Of a stretch of 64,000 bases of DNA, positions 35,203-43,946 are shown in pieces. The notes below the pieces were generated by a model that did no database searches, was not told the origin of the DNA, and saw only the letters and a list, made by a program, of their open reading frames with translations. This DNA is from Photobacterium swingsii (GTDB taxonomy: Bacteria > Pseudomonadota > Gammaproteobacteria > Enterobacterales > Vibrionaceae). Position 1 is the stretch's first letter, and the number at the start of each line of letters is the position of its first letter. Location of the stretch: the NCBI RefSeq assembly GCF_024346715.1, contig NZ_AP024853.1, forward strand, positions 1,736,001-1,800,000, given 5' to 3'. The translations under genes were made by a program, and so were the position numbers.

Positions 35203-36768
35203 TTACTTCATTGTAGCTACTTTCTTTTGTAGCTCATCAAGTTGATTCATTTTGGCTTTCAGCCCCAGCGATTGGTAATCAATGCTGGCTGGGTTCATGA
35301 TTGCACCTTGCTGCATTGGGTAATCTGGCAGTGTTTGGAAGAATTCACCCAGCACGTCTTGAATTGGCACGAACAACCACATGTTATCTGCCATCCAGCG
35401 TAGGTACATACCTGATTCATGCGGCGCTTTTTCGAATGGGTCGGCACGTAGGTGGATAATCTTCGGCCAGTTTGGTGAGAAGCGTACGGCGTCAGTGATA
35501 TTGCCTTCAAGCGTTGCGAAGTGCAGTTTCCAATCATTCCAACGTACCGCATTTAGTTCGCCATTGGCAGTGAAATACAGCAATGAATCACGCGGGCCTT
35601 TTTCTTCTTTACCTTCGAAATATGGCTTGAAGTTGTAGCCATCAATGTGCACCTTCCACTCTTTACCATTGGCTTTATAGCCTTTTGCGAGTTTCTCTTT
35701 TACATCGTCAACACCAGCAGCTGCAAGCAAGGTTGGTAGCCAGTCTTGGTGTGCCATCATCTCGTTGATCTTAGTACCCGGTTTAATTACACCTGGCCAG
35801 CGAACAAGCTGAGGAACGCGCATTCCGCCTTCCCATGTTGTGCCTTTTTCACCGTGGAATGGCGTTGCACCGCCGTCAGGCCAAGAGACTGTTTCCGCAC
35901 CGTTATCGGTTGAGTAAATAACAATGGTGTTATCGGCCACGCCAAGCTCGTCCAGTTTATCAAGCAGAATACCCACTTGATCATCATGCTCTAGCATACC
36001 GTCAGCATAGATACTGATACCTGATTTACCTTGATACTTCTCTTGAAGGCGGGTCCAAACGTGCATACGTGTGGTGTTGTGCCAAATGAAGAAAGGTTTA
36101 TCGGCCTTCACCGCCTTTTCCATAAATGCCAGTGACGTTTCGAGGAACTCTTCATCAGCATGTTCCATACGCTTACGCGTCATAGGGCCTGTGTCTTCAA
36201 TTTTGCCGTCAGCGAAAGATTTGATGACGCCACGCGGGCCATAGTTCTTACGGAACTCAGGATCTTTCGGGTAGTAGTAAGTTTCTGGTTCTTCTTCAGC
36301 GTTTAAGTGGTAAAGGTTACCGAAGAATTCGTCAAAGCCGTGGTTAGTAGGCAGGTGTTTATCTTGGTCACCAAGGTGGTTTTTACCAAACTGTGCCGTC
36401 ATGTAACCTTGGTCTTTCAATAGGTCGGCAATGGTTGGTGCCCAGTCAGGAATACCCTGATCGGAACCTGGCATACCTATGGTTAACAAACCGGTGCGAA
36501 ATGGTTCTTGGCCGGTAATGAACGCGGCACGACCTGCAGTACAAGATTGCTGACCATAGTGATCAGTGAATAATGCACCTTCATTCGCGATACGGTCAAT
36601 GTTGGGGGTTTCGTAACCCATCATGCCTTGGTTGTAAGCACTGATGTTCCAGTAGCCGACATCATCGCCGAAGATAGCAAGGATGTTTGGCTGATCTGCC
36701 GCAACTGCTGCGCCAGACGTTGCCAGCACACCAATACTGACGGCCAGTTTGCTCATTTGGGTAGCCAT
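35203..36768 (-). CDS. Exported type I sulfatase (arylsulfatase family), copy 1
   Basis: A 521-aa protein predicted to hydrolyse a sulfate ester in the periplasm. It has a Sec signal peptide ending A-A-V-A-A near residue 24. The Ca-binding Asp pair is D35-D36 (I-F-G-D-D-V-G). The formylglycine motif is C76-T-A-G-R-A-A-F-I-T-G, so Cys76 must be oxidised to formylglycine. Alanine sits where many sulfatases have Pro (CxPxR). Further active-site segments are G-K-N-H-L-G-D, S-T-D-N-G-A and H-G-E-K-G-T-T-W-E-G-G. It diverges from a clear paralogue across a 424-bp region. The maturation enzyme is probably the radical-SAM protein at 51450. The substrate is unknown. Confidence 0.92.
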   Translation of the reverse strand: MATQMSKLAVSIGVLATSGAAVAADQPNILAIFGDDVGYWNISAYNQGMMGYETPNIDRIANEGALFTDHYGQQSCTAGRAAFITGQEPFRTGLLTIGMPGSDQGIPDWAPTIADLLKDQGYMTAQFGKNHLGDQDKHLPTNHGFDEFFGNLYHLNAEEEPETYYYPKDPEFRKNYGPRGVIKSFADGKIEDTGPMTRKRMEHADEEFLETSLAFMEKAVKADKPFFIWHNTTRMHVWTRLQEKYQGKSGISIYADGMLEHDDQVGILLDKLDELGVADNTIVIYSTDNGAETVSWPDGGATPFHGEKGTTWEGGMRVPQLVRWPGVIKPGTKINEMMAHQDWLPTLLAAAGVDDVKEKLAKGYKANGKEWKVHIDGYNFKPYFEGKEEKGPRDSLLYFTANGELNAVRWNDWKLHFATLEGNITDAVRFSPNWPKIIHLRADPFEKAPHESGMYLRWMADNMWLFVPIQDVLGEFFQTLPDYPMQQGAIMNPASIDYQSLGLKAKMNQLDELQKKVATMK

Positions 36769-37192
36769 AAAAACTCCAAATTGGTTAAGAGTTAGAAATG
36801 AAACACAGGTAATTGCCTGTGCTGTCGTTGGCTAATAAGTTAATGATGTGATTGAAATTTGTCGCTTTATAGTGGTTATAAACAATGGTTATAGCGGCTT
36901 CTTAAGTGACTGTATCTATTAGTTTTATCTTTTAACTCTAGGAAAAGAGCTTTCAAGTAAAGCGAGAGTTAGATCACGCATGCCTATCTCAAATTTCCCC
37001 TAAAAAAGAAAGTTACGATTCATTGTGAATGTCTGGACAGTTTTATTTCCTGTGAGAGTGATCTGCTTTTGAGTTGAGCGGGTACAAGCATAAATATGCC
37101 TAACCTGTGCATGAAGTGATTCGCAATTGCTCATTATGTGAACTATATCTTTTTGTGCAGGAAGCTTATTTCTATTGGAGATAGAGGTTTAT
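36769..37192. promoter_or_regulatory. Divergent control region of the two sulfatases
   Basis: This holds a near-palindrome CACAGG-TAATTG-CCTGTG (36804-36821), close to sulfatase 1. It also has two direct TGGTTATA repeats (36873-36880 and 36886-36893); ATAAACAATGGTTAT at 36878-36892 resembles the motif upstream of moxR. No ORF is credible. Both sulfatase promoters must lie here. Confidence 0.6.
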
Positions 37193-38740
37193 ATGACAGC
37201 GAAATATGGCGTTAAACGCCGATTAGCGATTCTTGCCGCCGCTTGGATTAGCGCGACAAGTAGCAGCATCGCAGCAGAAAAACCGAACATATTGGTTATT
37301 TGGGGGGACGATATTGGGCAAACGAATATCAGTGCTTACACCTTTGGCTTAGTAGGGTATAAAACACCGAATATCGACAGTATTGCCAAAGAAGGCATGA
37401 TGTTTACTGACTATTATGGTGAGCAATCTTGTACCGCAGGGCGCTCGACTTTCATCACAGGGCAATCGGTACTGCGCACTGGCTTAAGTAAAGTGGGTTT
37501 ACCTGGCGCAGATTTAGGCTTACAAGCAGAAGATGCCACCATCGCTGAAATGCTTAAGCCTCTTGGCTACATGACAGGACAATTCGGTAAAAATCACTTA
37601 GGCGACAAAGACGAACATCTTCCAACCAACCACGGCTTCGACGAATTTTTTGGCAACCTTTATCATTTGAACGCCGAGGAAGAACCTGAGAATGTTGATT
37701 ATCCGAAAGACCCTGAATTTCGTAAAAAATTCGGCCCTCGCGGGGTAATTAAGTCTTATGCTGATGGCAAGATCGAAGATACAGGCCCATTAACGCGGAA
37801 GCGAATGGAAACGGTCGACGATGAAACCCTTGATGCTGCATTAGATTTCATGGATCGCGCAGTTAAAGCGGAAAAACCTTTCTTTGTTTGGTGGAATGCG
37901 ACTCGCATGCACTTCCGTACGCATGTGAAAGCGGAAAACTCAGGGAAAACAGGGATCAGCTTTTATGCAGACGGTATGGTTGAGCATGATAACCATGTCG
38001 GAGAGTTACTGAAAAAAGTCGATGACTTGGGCATCAAAGATAGCACCATTGTCTTTTATTCGACGGATAACGGCCCTCACATGAATTCATGGCCAGATGC
38101 TGGTTTAACGCCGTTCCGTGGTGAGAAAAATACCAATTGGGAAGGAGCGTACCGTGTACCTGCAATGGTGCGTTGGCCGGGCAAAATCGAACCAGGATCT
38201 GTCTCTAATGAAATCATGCACCACATGGATTGGATGCCAACACTGGTGGCAGCCGCCGGTGATGACAAAATTAAAGAAAAACTGCTAGAGGGTTATAGCG
38301 CGGGTGACAAGAAATTCAAAGTGCACCTTGATGGCTATAACTTCCTGCCTTATCTAACGGGTACCGAAGAAAAAGGGCCACGTGAAGAGATTTTCTACTT
38401 CACTGATGATGGCGATTTAAGTTCACTGCGTTACCACAATTGGAAGATTGTATTTCTAGAGCAGCGCGCGAAAGGAACCTTGCGTATTTGGGCTGAACCC
38501 TTCACCCCACTGCGTGTACCTAAGATCTTCAACTTGCGTATGGACCCGTACGAAATCGCTGATGTGACCTCTAATACTTACTATGATTGGATGTTAGATC
38601 GTGCGTACATGCTAGTGCCAGCACAAGCTTATGTCGGTAAATTCTTAGAAACCTTCCAAGAGTTCCCACCAAGGCAAAAAGCGGCCAGTTTCTCGCTTGA
38701 TCAAGTGATGGAAAAATTGAAAGAAAACCCAAACAAGTAA
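37193..38740 (+). CDS. Exported type I sulfatase (arylsulfatase family), copy 2
   Basis: A 515-aa paralogue of the divergent sulfatase, sharing long stretches such as F-D-E-F-F-G-N-L-Y-H-L-N-A-E-E-E-P-E. The signal peptide is cleaved near S-I-A-A (residue 28). The Asp pair is D39-D40 and the formylglycine motif C80-T-A-G-R-S-T-F-I-T-G. I chose ATG 37193, which has AGAGG upstream and begins a normal basic signal-peptide N-region; the TTG at 37175 adds an acidic hexapeptide. The two copies differ most in the C-terminal third, so they may act on different substrates. It is followed by a terminator and then the multihaem gene. Confidence 0.92.
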   Translation: MTAKYGVKRRLAILAAAWISATSSSIAAEKPNILVIWGDDIGQTNISAYTFGLVGYKTPNIDSIAKEGMMFTDYYGEQSCTAGRSTFITGQSVLRTGLSKVGLPGADLGLQAEDATIAEMLKPLGYMTGQFGKNHLGDKDEHLPTNHGFDEFFGNLYHLNAEEEPENVDYPKDPEFRKKFGPRGVIKSYADGKIEDTGPLTRKRMETVDDETLDAALDFMDRAVKAEKPFFVWWNATRMHFRTHVKAENSGKTGISFYADGMVEHDNHVGELLKKVDDLGIKDSTIVFYSTDNGPHMNSWPDAGLTPFRGEKNTNWEGAYRVPAMVRWPGKIEPGSVSNEIMHHMDWMPTLVAAAGDDKIKEKLLEGYSAGDKKFKVHLDGYNFLPYLTGTEEKGPREEIFYFTDDGDLSSLRYHNWKIVFLEQRAKGTLRIWAEPFTPLRVPKIFNLRMDPYEIADVTSNTYYDWMLDRAYMLVPAQAYVGKFLETFQEFPPRQKAASFSLDQVMEKLKENPNK

Positions 38741-38756
38741 TTTTCACCGCAAAAGT

Positions 38757-38782
38757 AAGGGCTCTTCGGAGCCCTTTTTTAT
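38757..38782 (+). terminator. Terminator after sulfatase 2
   Basis: An 8-bp stem (38757-38764 with 38769-38776) capped by a TTCG tetraloop is followed by T's. The next gene is on the same strand, so sulfatase 2 and the cytochrome are probably separate or only partly linked transcripts. Confidence 0.85.
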
Positions 38783-38862
38783 ATGGCGGCTAGGCTAATG
38801 ACTTGTCTAAAAAGAAAAATCCTTTCTATCTTTGACTAGAGAACAAAATAACAAGGAAAGTT

Positions 38863-41187
38863 ATGGCTCAATGGAAGTGGGCAAGTTACTGGCAGGGCTT
38901 AATAGGTTTACTGGTGTTGCTGAGTGCGCCGTTATTGGCGCAAGAGGGCAGCCGTGAAAATAGAGCCGCGCAATTTGTAGGCAGTGATGCTTGTGTGGAT
39001 TGCCATATCGAAGAAGTGGCAGCATGGCAGGGGTCACACCATGATATGGCAATGCGACATGCCGATAATGCATCCGTGTTGGGTGATTTTAATGAGCGCA
39101 GCATGATTCACCAAGGCGAGGAAAACCGTTTTTTCCGTAAAGGCGATGCGTATTGGGTCAATATTCAAGGCCCCGATGGTAAATGGCACGATTATAAAAT
39201 CAGTTATACCTTTGGTTGGTCACCTCTTCAGCAATACATGGTGGAATTTGATGACGGGAGGTTGCAGCTTATACCGTTTGCATGGGACACAAGACGTGCA
39301 GAAGACGGTGGTCAACGTTGGTTTCACCTCTATCCAGATCTCACACCCACCGATGAATTTTATTGGACCAACACGGGGCAGAATTGGAATTTCATGTGTG
39401 CCGATTGCCATTCAACCAATCTTAAAAAAAATTACGATCCAGTCAACAATACCTATGCGACTACTTGGTCTGAAATTAATGTGGGTTGCGAGGCGTGTCA
39501 TGGTCCTGCTAGTAAACATATCGCGTTGGCTCAACAAGCCCAAAAGGCTGGAATTCCGATTCCATCAGAGTTTCATTATGGCTTTGATCGCGATCTGTCG
39601 ATAGCGGTGAAAGAGTGGGTTTACCAAGAGGGGCACAGTACCCTGCAGCCCAAAGAGGTAATGCCAACTCAGCAATTACAGATTTGCGCCCAATGCCACA
39701 GTCGACGTACGCAACTCAATGAGACCGCTGATCATGTGAAAGGCGCATTGCTTGATAAATATCGCCTCAGTTTGATTACCGCTGAGCTTTATTATCCTGA
39801 TGGTCAGATTTTTGATGAAGATTATGTGTATGGATCCTTCTTACAATCACAAATGGCAGAGAAAGGTGTGACTTGTACCAACTGCCATGATCCTCACAGT
39901 GCTACATTGAAAATCCCTCAAGAAGCCGTGTGCAGCCAATGCCATATTGCATCGGAATACACACCAGAAAAACATACCTTCCATCAGGCGAATAGCGAAG
40001 CCTCGCAATGCACTAGTTGCCACATGCCTGAAACGACTTACATGCAAGTCGATCCTCGTCGTGATCACAGCTGGCATGTACCACGCCCTGATCTCAGTCA
40101 GCATATAAAAACCCCCAATGTATGTACGTCGTGCCATCAAGATCAAACTGATCAATGGGCCGATAAACAGATTGCTAGCTGGTTCCCGAATTCTAAGTAC
40201 CGTAGCCAGCAACATTTTGCGGTAGCGTTTTACGCTGATGCGATTGGACACCGTGGTGCACCTGATGCACTGGCGTATTCCGCGCAAGATGCCTCGTTGA
40301 GCGACATTATTCGCGCTTCAGCTTTGGAACGAATGGCTGGCAATACAGGCAAGAATACCTTGGTGTCTTTAGCGCGCTCGGTGAAGCATGACAGCGACTT
40401 GATCAGGTTAGGGGCCATTGCTGGATCAGCCGGGTATGCGTTTGGTGATCGCTGGCAAATCCTTGAACCTTTGTTGGATGATCCCGTGTTATCTATTCGC
40501 GCTGAAGCAGCAGCGGCTTTGGTGGGAAGTTATCAACAAATGAACTCAGCGCAACGTGAACTGCTGCAACCGTCATTAGATGACTATATGGCGATTCAAA
40601 GATTTAATGCTGATCGAGGGTTTGGTCGTACTAACTTGGCGAATGTTTATCGTGATTTAGGACAAACCGATAAGGCCATTCAAATGTACCAAGAGGCAAT
40701 CAAGATTGAGCCGTATTTTGAAAATAGCTATGCCAACCTAGCCGATCTTTATCGTGCTCAAGATGATGAAGATAAAGCGCTGAAGACCTTGTTAGCTGGA
40801 ATGAAAGCGCAGCCAAAATCCAGTGCCTTGCCATACAGTGCGGGTTTGGCCTTGTTGCGTATCAGTAAACACCAACAGGCGACACAGTATCTCAAGCAAG
40901 CTGCGGAAACCGCCGAACGTAACCCGCAATATTGGTACGTATACGGCTTAGCGCTAGAGAAAACGGATGTGTTGGCAGCGAGTAAAGCACTCCATATGGC
41001 GTACCAAGTCGGAGGTAACCCACAACATTTATATGCTGAGTGCGAAGTCTTGGCACGTAATTATGCGCAAAGTGATATCGCTCAAGCTGAAATCGCACAA
41101 GCATTTGAGCTGTGTACCAATCAATTAGCAGGTGTTGCACCGCCTGAAGCAATTCAACAATTACAGCGTTACATTCGTAAAAAGTGA
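38863..41187 (+). CDS. Exported octahaem cytochrome c with HEAT/TPR C-terminal domain
   Basis: The 774-aa protein has a signal peptide ending near L-L-A (residue 26) and eight CxxCH haem motifs within about the first 430 residues: CVDCH (44-48), CADCH, CEACH, CAQCH, CTNCH, CSQCH, CTSCH and CTSCH. The cytochrome region resembles the c554/doubled-CxxCH multihaem group. Residues ~470-560 look like HEAT repeats (R-W-Q-I-L-E-P-L-L-D-D-P). From about 590 there are TPR repeats (A-I-Q-M-Y-Q-E-A-I-K-I-E-P and others). An electron-transfer protein with a scaffold tail acting in the periplasm is expected. A strong SD (AAGGAAAG) precedes the ATG. The tail has a heme-less paralogue at 52783. Confidence 0.88.
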   Translation: MAQWKWASYWQGLIGLLVLLSAPLLAQEGSRENRAAQFVGSDACVDCHIEEVAAWQGSHHDMAMRHADNASVLGDFNERSMIHQGEENRFFRKGDAYWVNIQGPDGKWHDYKISYTFGWSPLQQYMVEFDDGRLQLIPFAWDTRRAEDGGQRWFHLYPDLTPTDEFYWTNTGQNWNFMCADCHSTNLKKNYDPVNNTYATTWSEINVGCEACHGPASKHIALAQQAQKAGIPIPSEFHYGFDRDLSIAVKEWVYQEGHSTLQPKEVMPTQQLQICAQCHSRRTQLNETADHVKGALLDKYRLSLITAELYYPDGQIFDEDYVYGSFLQSQMAEKGVTCTNCHDPHSATLKIPQEAVCSQCHIASEYTPEKHTFHQANSEASQCTSCHMPETTYMQVDPRRDHSWHVPRPDLSQHIKTPNVCTSCHQDQTDQWADKQIASWFPNSKYRSQQHFAVAFYADAIGHRGAPDALAYSAQDASLSDIIRASALERMAGNTGKNTLVSLARSVKHDSDLIRLGAIAGSAGYAFGDRWQILEPLLDDPVLSIRAEAAAALVGSYQQMNSAQRELLQPSLDDYMAIQRFNADRGFGRTNLANVYRDLGQTDKAIQMYQEAIKIEPYFENSYANLADLYRAQDDEDKALKTLLAGMKAQPKSSALPYSAGLALLRISKHQQATQYLKQAAETAERNPQYWYVYGLALEKTDVLAASKALHMAYQVGGNPQHLYAECEVLARNYAQSDIAQAEIAQAFELCTNQLAGVAPPEAIQQLQRYIRKK

Positions 41188-41217
41188 TCGCATTGTCGCG
41201 CAGTCAGTATGAGTTTT

Positions 41218-41232
41218 ATAACCAATAGTTAT
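41218..41232. promoter_or_regulatory. LysR-type operator candidate upstream of moxR
   Basis: ATAACCAATAGTTAT contains a perfect ATAAC-N5-GTTAT inverted repeat and the T-N11-A core of LysR-type sites. Related sequences occur at 36878 and 51366 in the same locus. The binding protein is inferred to be the LysR at 48319. Confidence 0.45.
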
Positions 41233-41286
41233 GGGATTAGAGGGTAGGTTGTACACAGTAAGGCATTAAGCATTCGAGGGCACGTT

Positions 41287-42303
41287 ATGAACCACGCACA
41301 GCAAGCTATTAACCAACTAATTCAACAAACTGAGAAGAGCGTCATAGGGCAAAGCCATGTGGTTCAGGCTTTGGTGATAGGGTTACTCACTAATGGGCAC
41401 GTATTGCTGGAAGGTTTACCGGGAACTGCAAAAACGCGTTCGGTGAAATCCTTAGCAAACGCCTTGAATACGGATTTTGGTCGGATCCAATTTACCCCTG
41501 ATCTTCTTCCTTCGGATGTCACTGGCACTGAGGTGTATCAAGACCTTGATGGAAAACCGCAGTTACATTTTCAGCCCGGCCCTATTTTTAACAGCATAGT
41601 GCTTGCTGATGAAATCAACCGTGCGCCAGCCAAAGTGCAGGCGGCCTTGCTTGAAGCCATGGCGGAAAACACCATTACTGTCGGGGATAAAACCCATCAA
41701 TTACCCGAGCTTTTCATGGTATTGGCGACCCAAAACCCAATTGAACAAGAAGGAACATATCCATTGCCAGAAGCGCAGATGGACCGCTTCATCATGAAGG
41801 TGACGGTGGATTACCCTGACGATGATGCTGAAGCCGAGATTATTCGTTTAGTGCGCAGTGAAGAGGTGGTGAGACCCGATAGCACTTCGAATAGCATTGC
41901 AAACGGTGGCGATAGTCACGCCCATAACCAGATGCTCACTATTGATCCTGCCAATATTTTAGCGGCACGCCAAGCTTTGCCTGAGGTTGAAGTGTCTGAA
42001 CTGATTGAGCGCTACATTGTGGGCCTTGTGATGGCGACACGAAAACCCGAGCGTTACCCTGACTCTCGTCTTGCGCGTTGGATTGATGTCGGCGCGAGTC
42101 CTCGCGCATCGATTGCGTTAGATAAATGTGCGCGTGCCAATGCATGGTTGCAAGGTAAAACATACGTCGAGCCTGATGATATCCGCGCGGTTGCTGCCAA
42201 TGTGCTCGGGCACAGATTTACGCTGAGCTATGACGCGTTAGCCGATGGTATTACGCGCCAAGATGTGGTGAATGAGCTTCTTGATCATGTCGTAATTGGC
42301 TAA
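41287..42303 (+). CDS. MoxR-family AAA+ ATPase
   Basis: A 338-aa cytoplasmic ATPase of the MoxR group, which act as chaperone-like factors with VWA proteins. It has Walker A G-L-P-G-T-A-K-T, Walker B V-L-A-D-E-I-N-R-A-P, sensor-1 A-T-Q-N-P-I-E-Q-E-G-T-Y-P-L-P-E-A-Q-M-D-R-F and the C-terminal lid. It is the first gene of a tight six-gene run (moxR, DUF58, DUF4381, batA, batB/C, batD). The SD GAGGG and a LysR-type operator candidate lie upstream. Confidence 0.92.
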   Translation: MNHAQQAINQLIQQTEKSVIGQSHVVQALVIGLLTNGHVLLEGLPGTAKTRSVKSLANALNTDFGRIQFTPDLLPSDVTGTEVYQDLDGKPQLHFQPGPIFNSIVLADEINRAPAKVQAALLEAMAENTITVGDKTHQLPELFMVLATQNPIEQEGTYPLPEAQMDRFIMKVTVDYPDDDAEAEIIRLVRSEEVVRPDSTSNSIANGGDSHAHNQMLTIDPANILAARQALPEVEVSELIERYIVGLVMATRKPERYPDSRLARWIDVGASPRASIALDKCARANAWLQGKTYVEPDDIRAVAANVLGHRFTLSYDALADGITRQDVVNELLDHVVIG

Positions 42304-42312
42304 GGCGGCACT

Positions 42313-43365
42313 ATGACTTTCAAAGATGAGGCAGATAGAAGAAAAGGTGACACTTCAAAGCCCTCTTCAAAGTACGCTTCAAATCATTCTGCAAAGCAAC
42401 TCGCTAAGCAATTCGATGAGCGAATTTATTGTGATTACTCACGTTTAGTGAGACTTCAAGCGCAGGTTGATGGGTTCAGTTTCCTTCCTCAGCGCAAAGC
42501 AGGTAGCGCGCTATCGGGTCGGCACCATTCATCGTTTCGTGGGCGAGGGCTGAATTTTGAAGAGCTACGTCATTACCAACAAGGCGATGATATTCGTAAT
42601 CTTGATTGGAAGGTTACGATGCGAACGGGTAAGCCTCATGTGCGAAGCTACACTGAAGAGAAAGATCGTAGCGTGATCCTCTGCGTTGATCAGCGTAGCA
42701 GCATGTTTTTTTCATCGGTTAATATGATGAAATCAGTGGTCGCTGCTGAAATTGCCGCCTTAACTGCGTGGCGAGTGTTGAAAGACAGCGATCGGGTCGG
42801 TTTTGTGATTAGCCGTCACGATAGCATCGAATACAGCATGCCGAAGCGTTCGCAAGCCAATGTGCTGTCTAATCTCAACCAATTAGCTCAAGCTAACCAA
42901 GCCTTGGATGTCAGTCGCCAAGATAGCCCAGATGTTGGTATGGCGGCCTTGGTGCGATTGCTTGGTCGATTAAAATGCCGCAATAACACCATTATATTTT
43001 TGAGTGATTGGTCTGGCGTCACTAGCGATGACATTCTTCATTTAAAGCACCTGCAAAAGCATAACGATGTGTTAGGCGTACTCATTGCTGACCCTTTAGA
43101 AAGTGCTTTTGTGGCTATGCATTCTGCAGACATAGCTACAGACTCCAGCACGTTTACGCCTTGGGTGGTGGGGGACGGTGATTATCAATTTAATCTTGCT
43201 AATCGCCAACAGATGGAAAAAGCCCGCCAAGGGTTAGAGCAACACCATCAATTAAAAAAACAACAGCTATTACAGCTTATGGCGGTGCAACATCTCCCTA
43301 TGATCGAACTTGATACCCAAGGGCTGCATCTCGAACAATTTAAACGTGCTGTGGGAGGGCGCTAA
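42313..43365 (+). CDS. DUF58 protein (MoxR-associated)
   Basis: A 350-aa protein with the DUF58 core: R-G-R-G-L-N-F-E-E-L-R-H-Y-Q-Q-G-D-D-I-R followed by L-D-W-K-V-T-M-R, then a VWA-like fold (V-I-L-C-V-D-Q-R-S-S-M). The MIDAS is D-Q-R-S-S, a variant of DxSxS. DUF58 proteins are consistently encoded after moxR and are thought to be its partner. It begins 9 bp after moxR and its stop overlaps the next start by one base (TAATG). The N-terminal ~35 residues are polar and likely disordered. Confidence 0.9.
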   Translation: MTFKDEADRRKGDTSKPSSKYASNHSAKQLAKQFDERIYCDYSRLVRLQAQVDGFSFLPQRKAGSALSGRHHSSFRGRGLNFEELRHYQQGDDIRNLDWKVTMRTGKPHVRSYTEEKDRSVILCVDQRSSMFFSSVNMMKSVVAAEIAALTAWRVLKDSDRVGFVISRHDSIEYSMPKRSQANVLSNLNQLAQANQALDVSRQDSPDVGMAALVRLLGRLKCRNNTIIFLSDWSGVTSDDILHLKHLQKHNDVLGVLIADPLESAFVAMHSADIATDSSTFTPWVVGDGDYQFNLANRQQMEKARQGLEQHHQLKKQQLLQLMAVQHLPMIELDTQGLHLEQFKRAVGGR

Positions 43366-43946
43366 TGAGTATTCACACCCCACCTAGTACCTATATTTTA
43401 CGCGATATTGTGGATGTGGCTGTCCCTGAGTCCGTAGCGTGGTGGCCACAAACCATAGGTTGGAAGGTACTCGCCTTTATGATTTTAGTCGGGTGTTTAG
43501 TCTGGGGCTATCACCGCATTAAGCTGTGGTGGCAAAATCGCTATCGTCGCGAAGCTTTACAAGCATTGGCAACACTCGATCTTGGCTTACCCCGCGAAAG
43601 TGCGACATCGTTATTAACTATTCTCAAAGCCGTGTTGGTTTATCTCGAACCCCAAAATTCGGCATTATTTGGGGACGCTTTATTACAAAAACTTGATAGC
43701 TTATTGCCATCGGCAACGCTGAGCAGTGTCAAGGGTGATGCTGAGGTTAAGTCTGACGCTGATTTTCAGTACCAGGGGGAAATTGGCAAAAAGTGGTTAG
43801 CGGTAAGTTTGTCGAGTCAGCGCTCCCTAACTGAACCTGAGTTAGTGACTTTGATTGCTCATACCCGTAAGTGGTTGCTGCTTCATCGTAATGCAAAATT
43901 AGATAACGCAAAACCAATTAGCGTAACCAATAAAGGGGCGCAATGA
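43365..43946 (+). CDS. DUF4381 small membrane protein
   Basis: A 193-aa protein with one TM helix at about residues 30-50, preceded by the typical L-R-D-I-V-D-V-A-V-P-E-S-V-A-W-W-P-Q-T-x-G-W motif. The cytoplasmic part is helical with a short conserved W-L near the end. Proteins of this type are found between DUF58 and BatA in gammaproteobacterial Bat operons; their role is unknown. Translationally coupled on both sides (TAATG upstream, ATGA downstream). Confidence 0.85.
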   Translation: MSIHTPPSTYILRDIVDVAVPESVAWWPQTIGWKVLAFMILVGCLVWGYHRIKLWWQNRYRREALQALATLDLGLPRESATSLLTILKAVLVYLEPQNSALFGDALLQKLDSLLPSATLSSVKGDAEVKSDADFQYQGEIGKKWLAVSLSSQRSLTEPELVTLIAHTRKWLLLHRNAKLDNAKPISVTNKGAQ

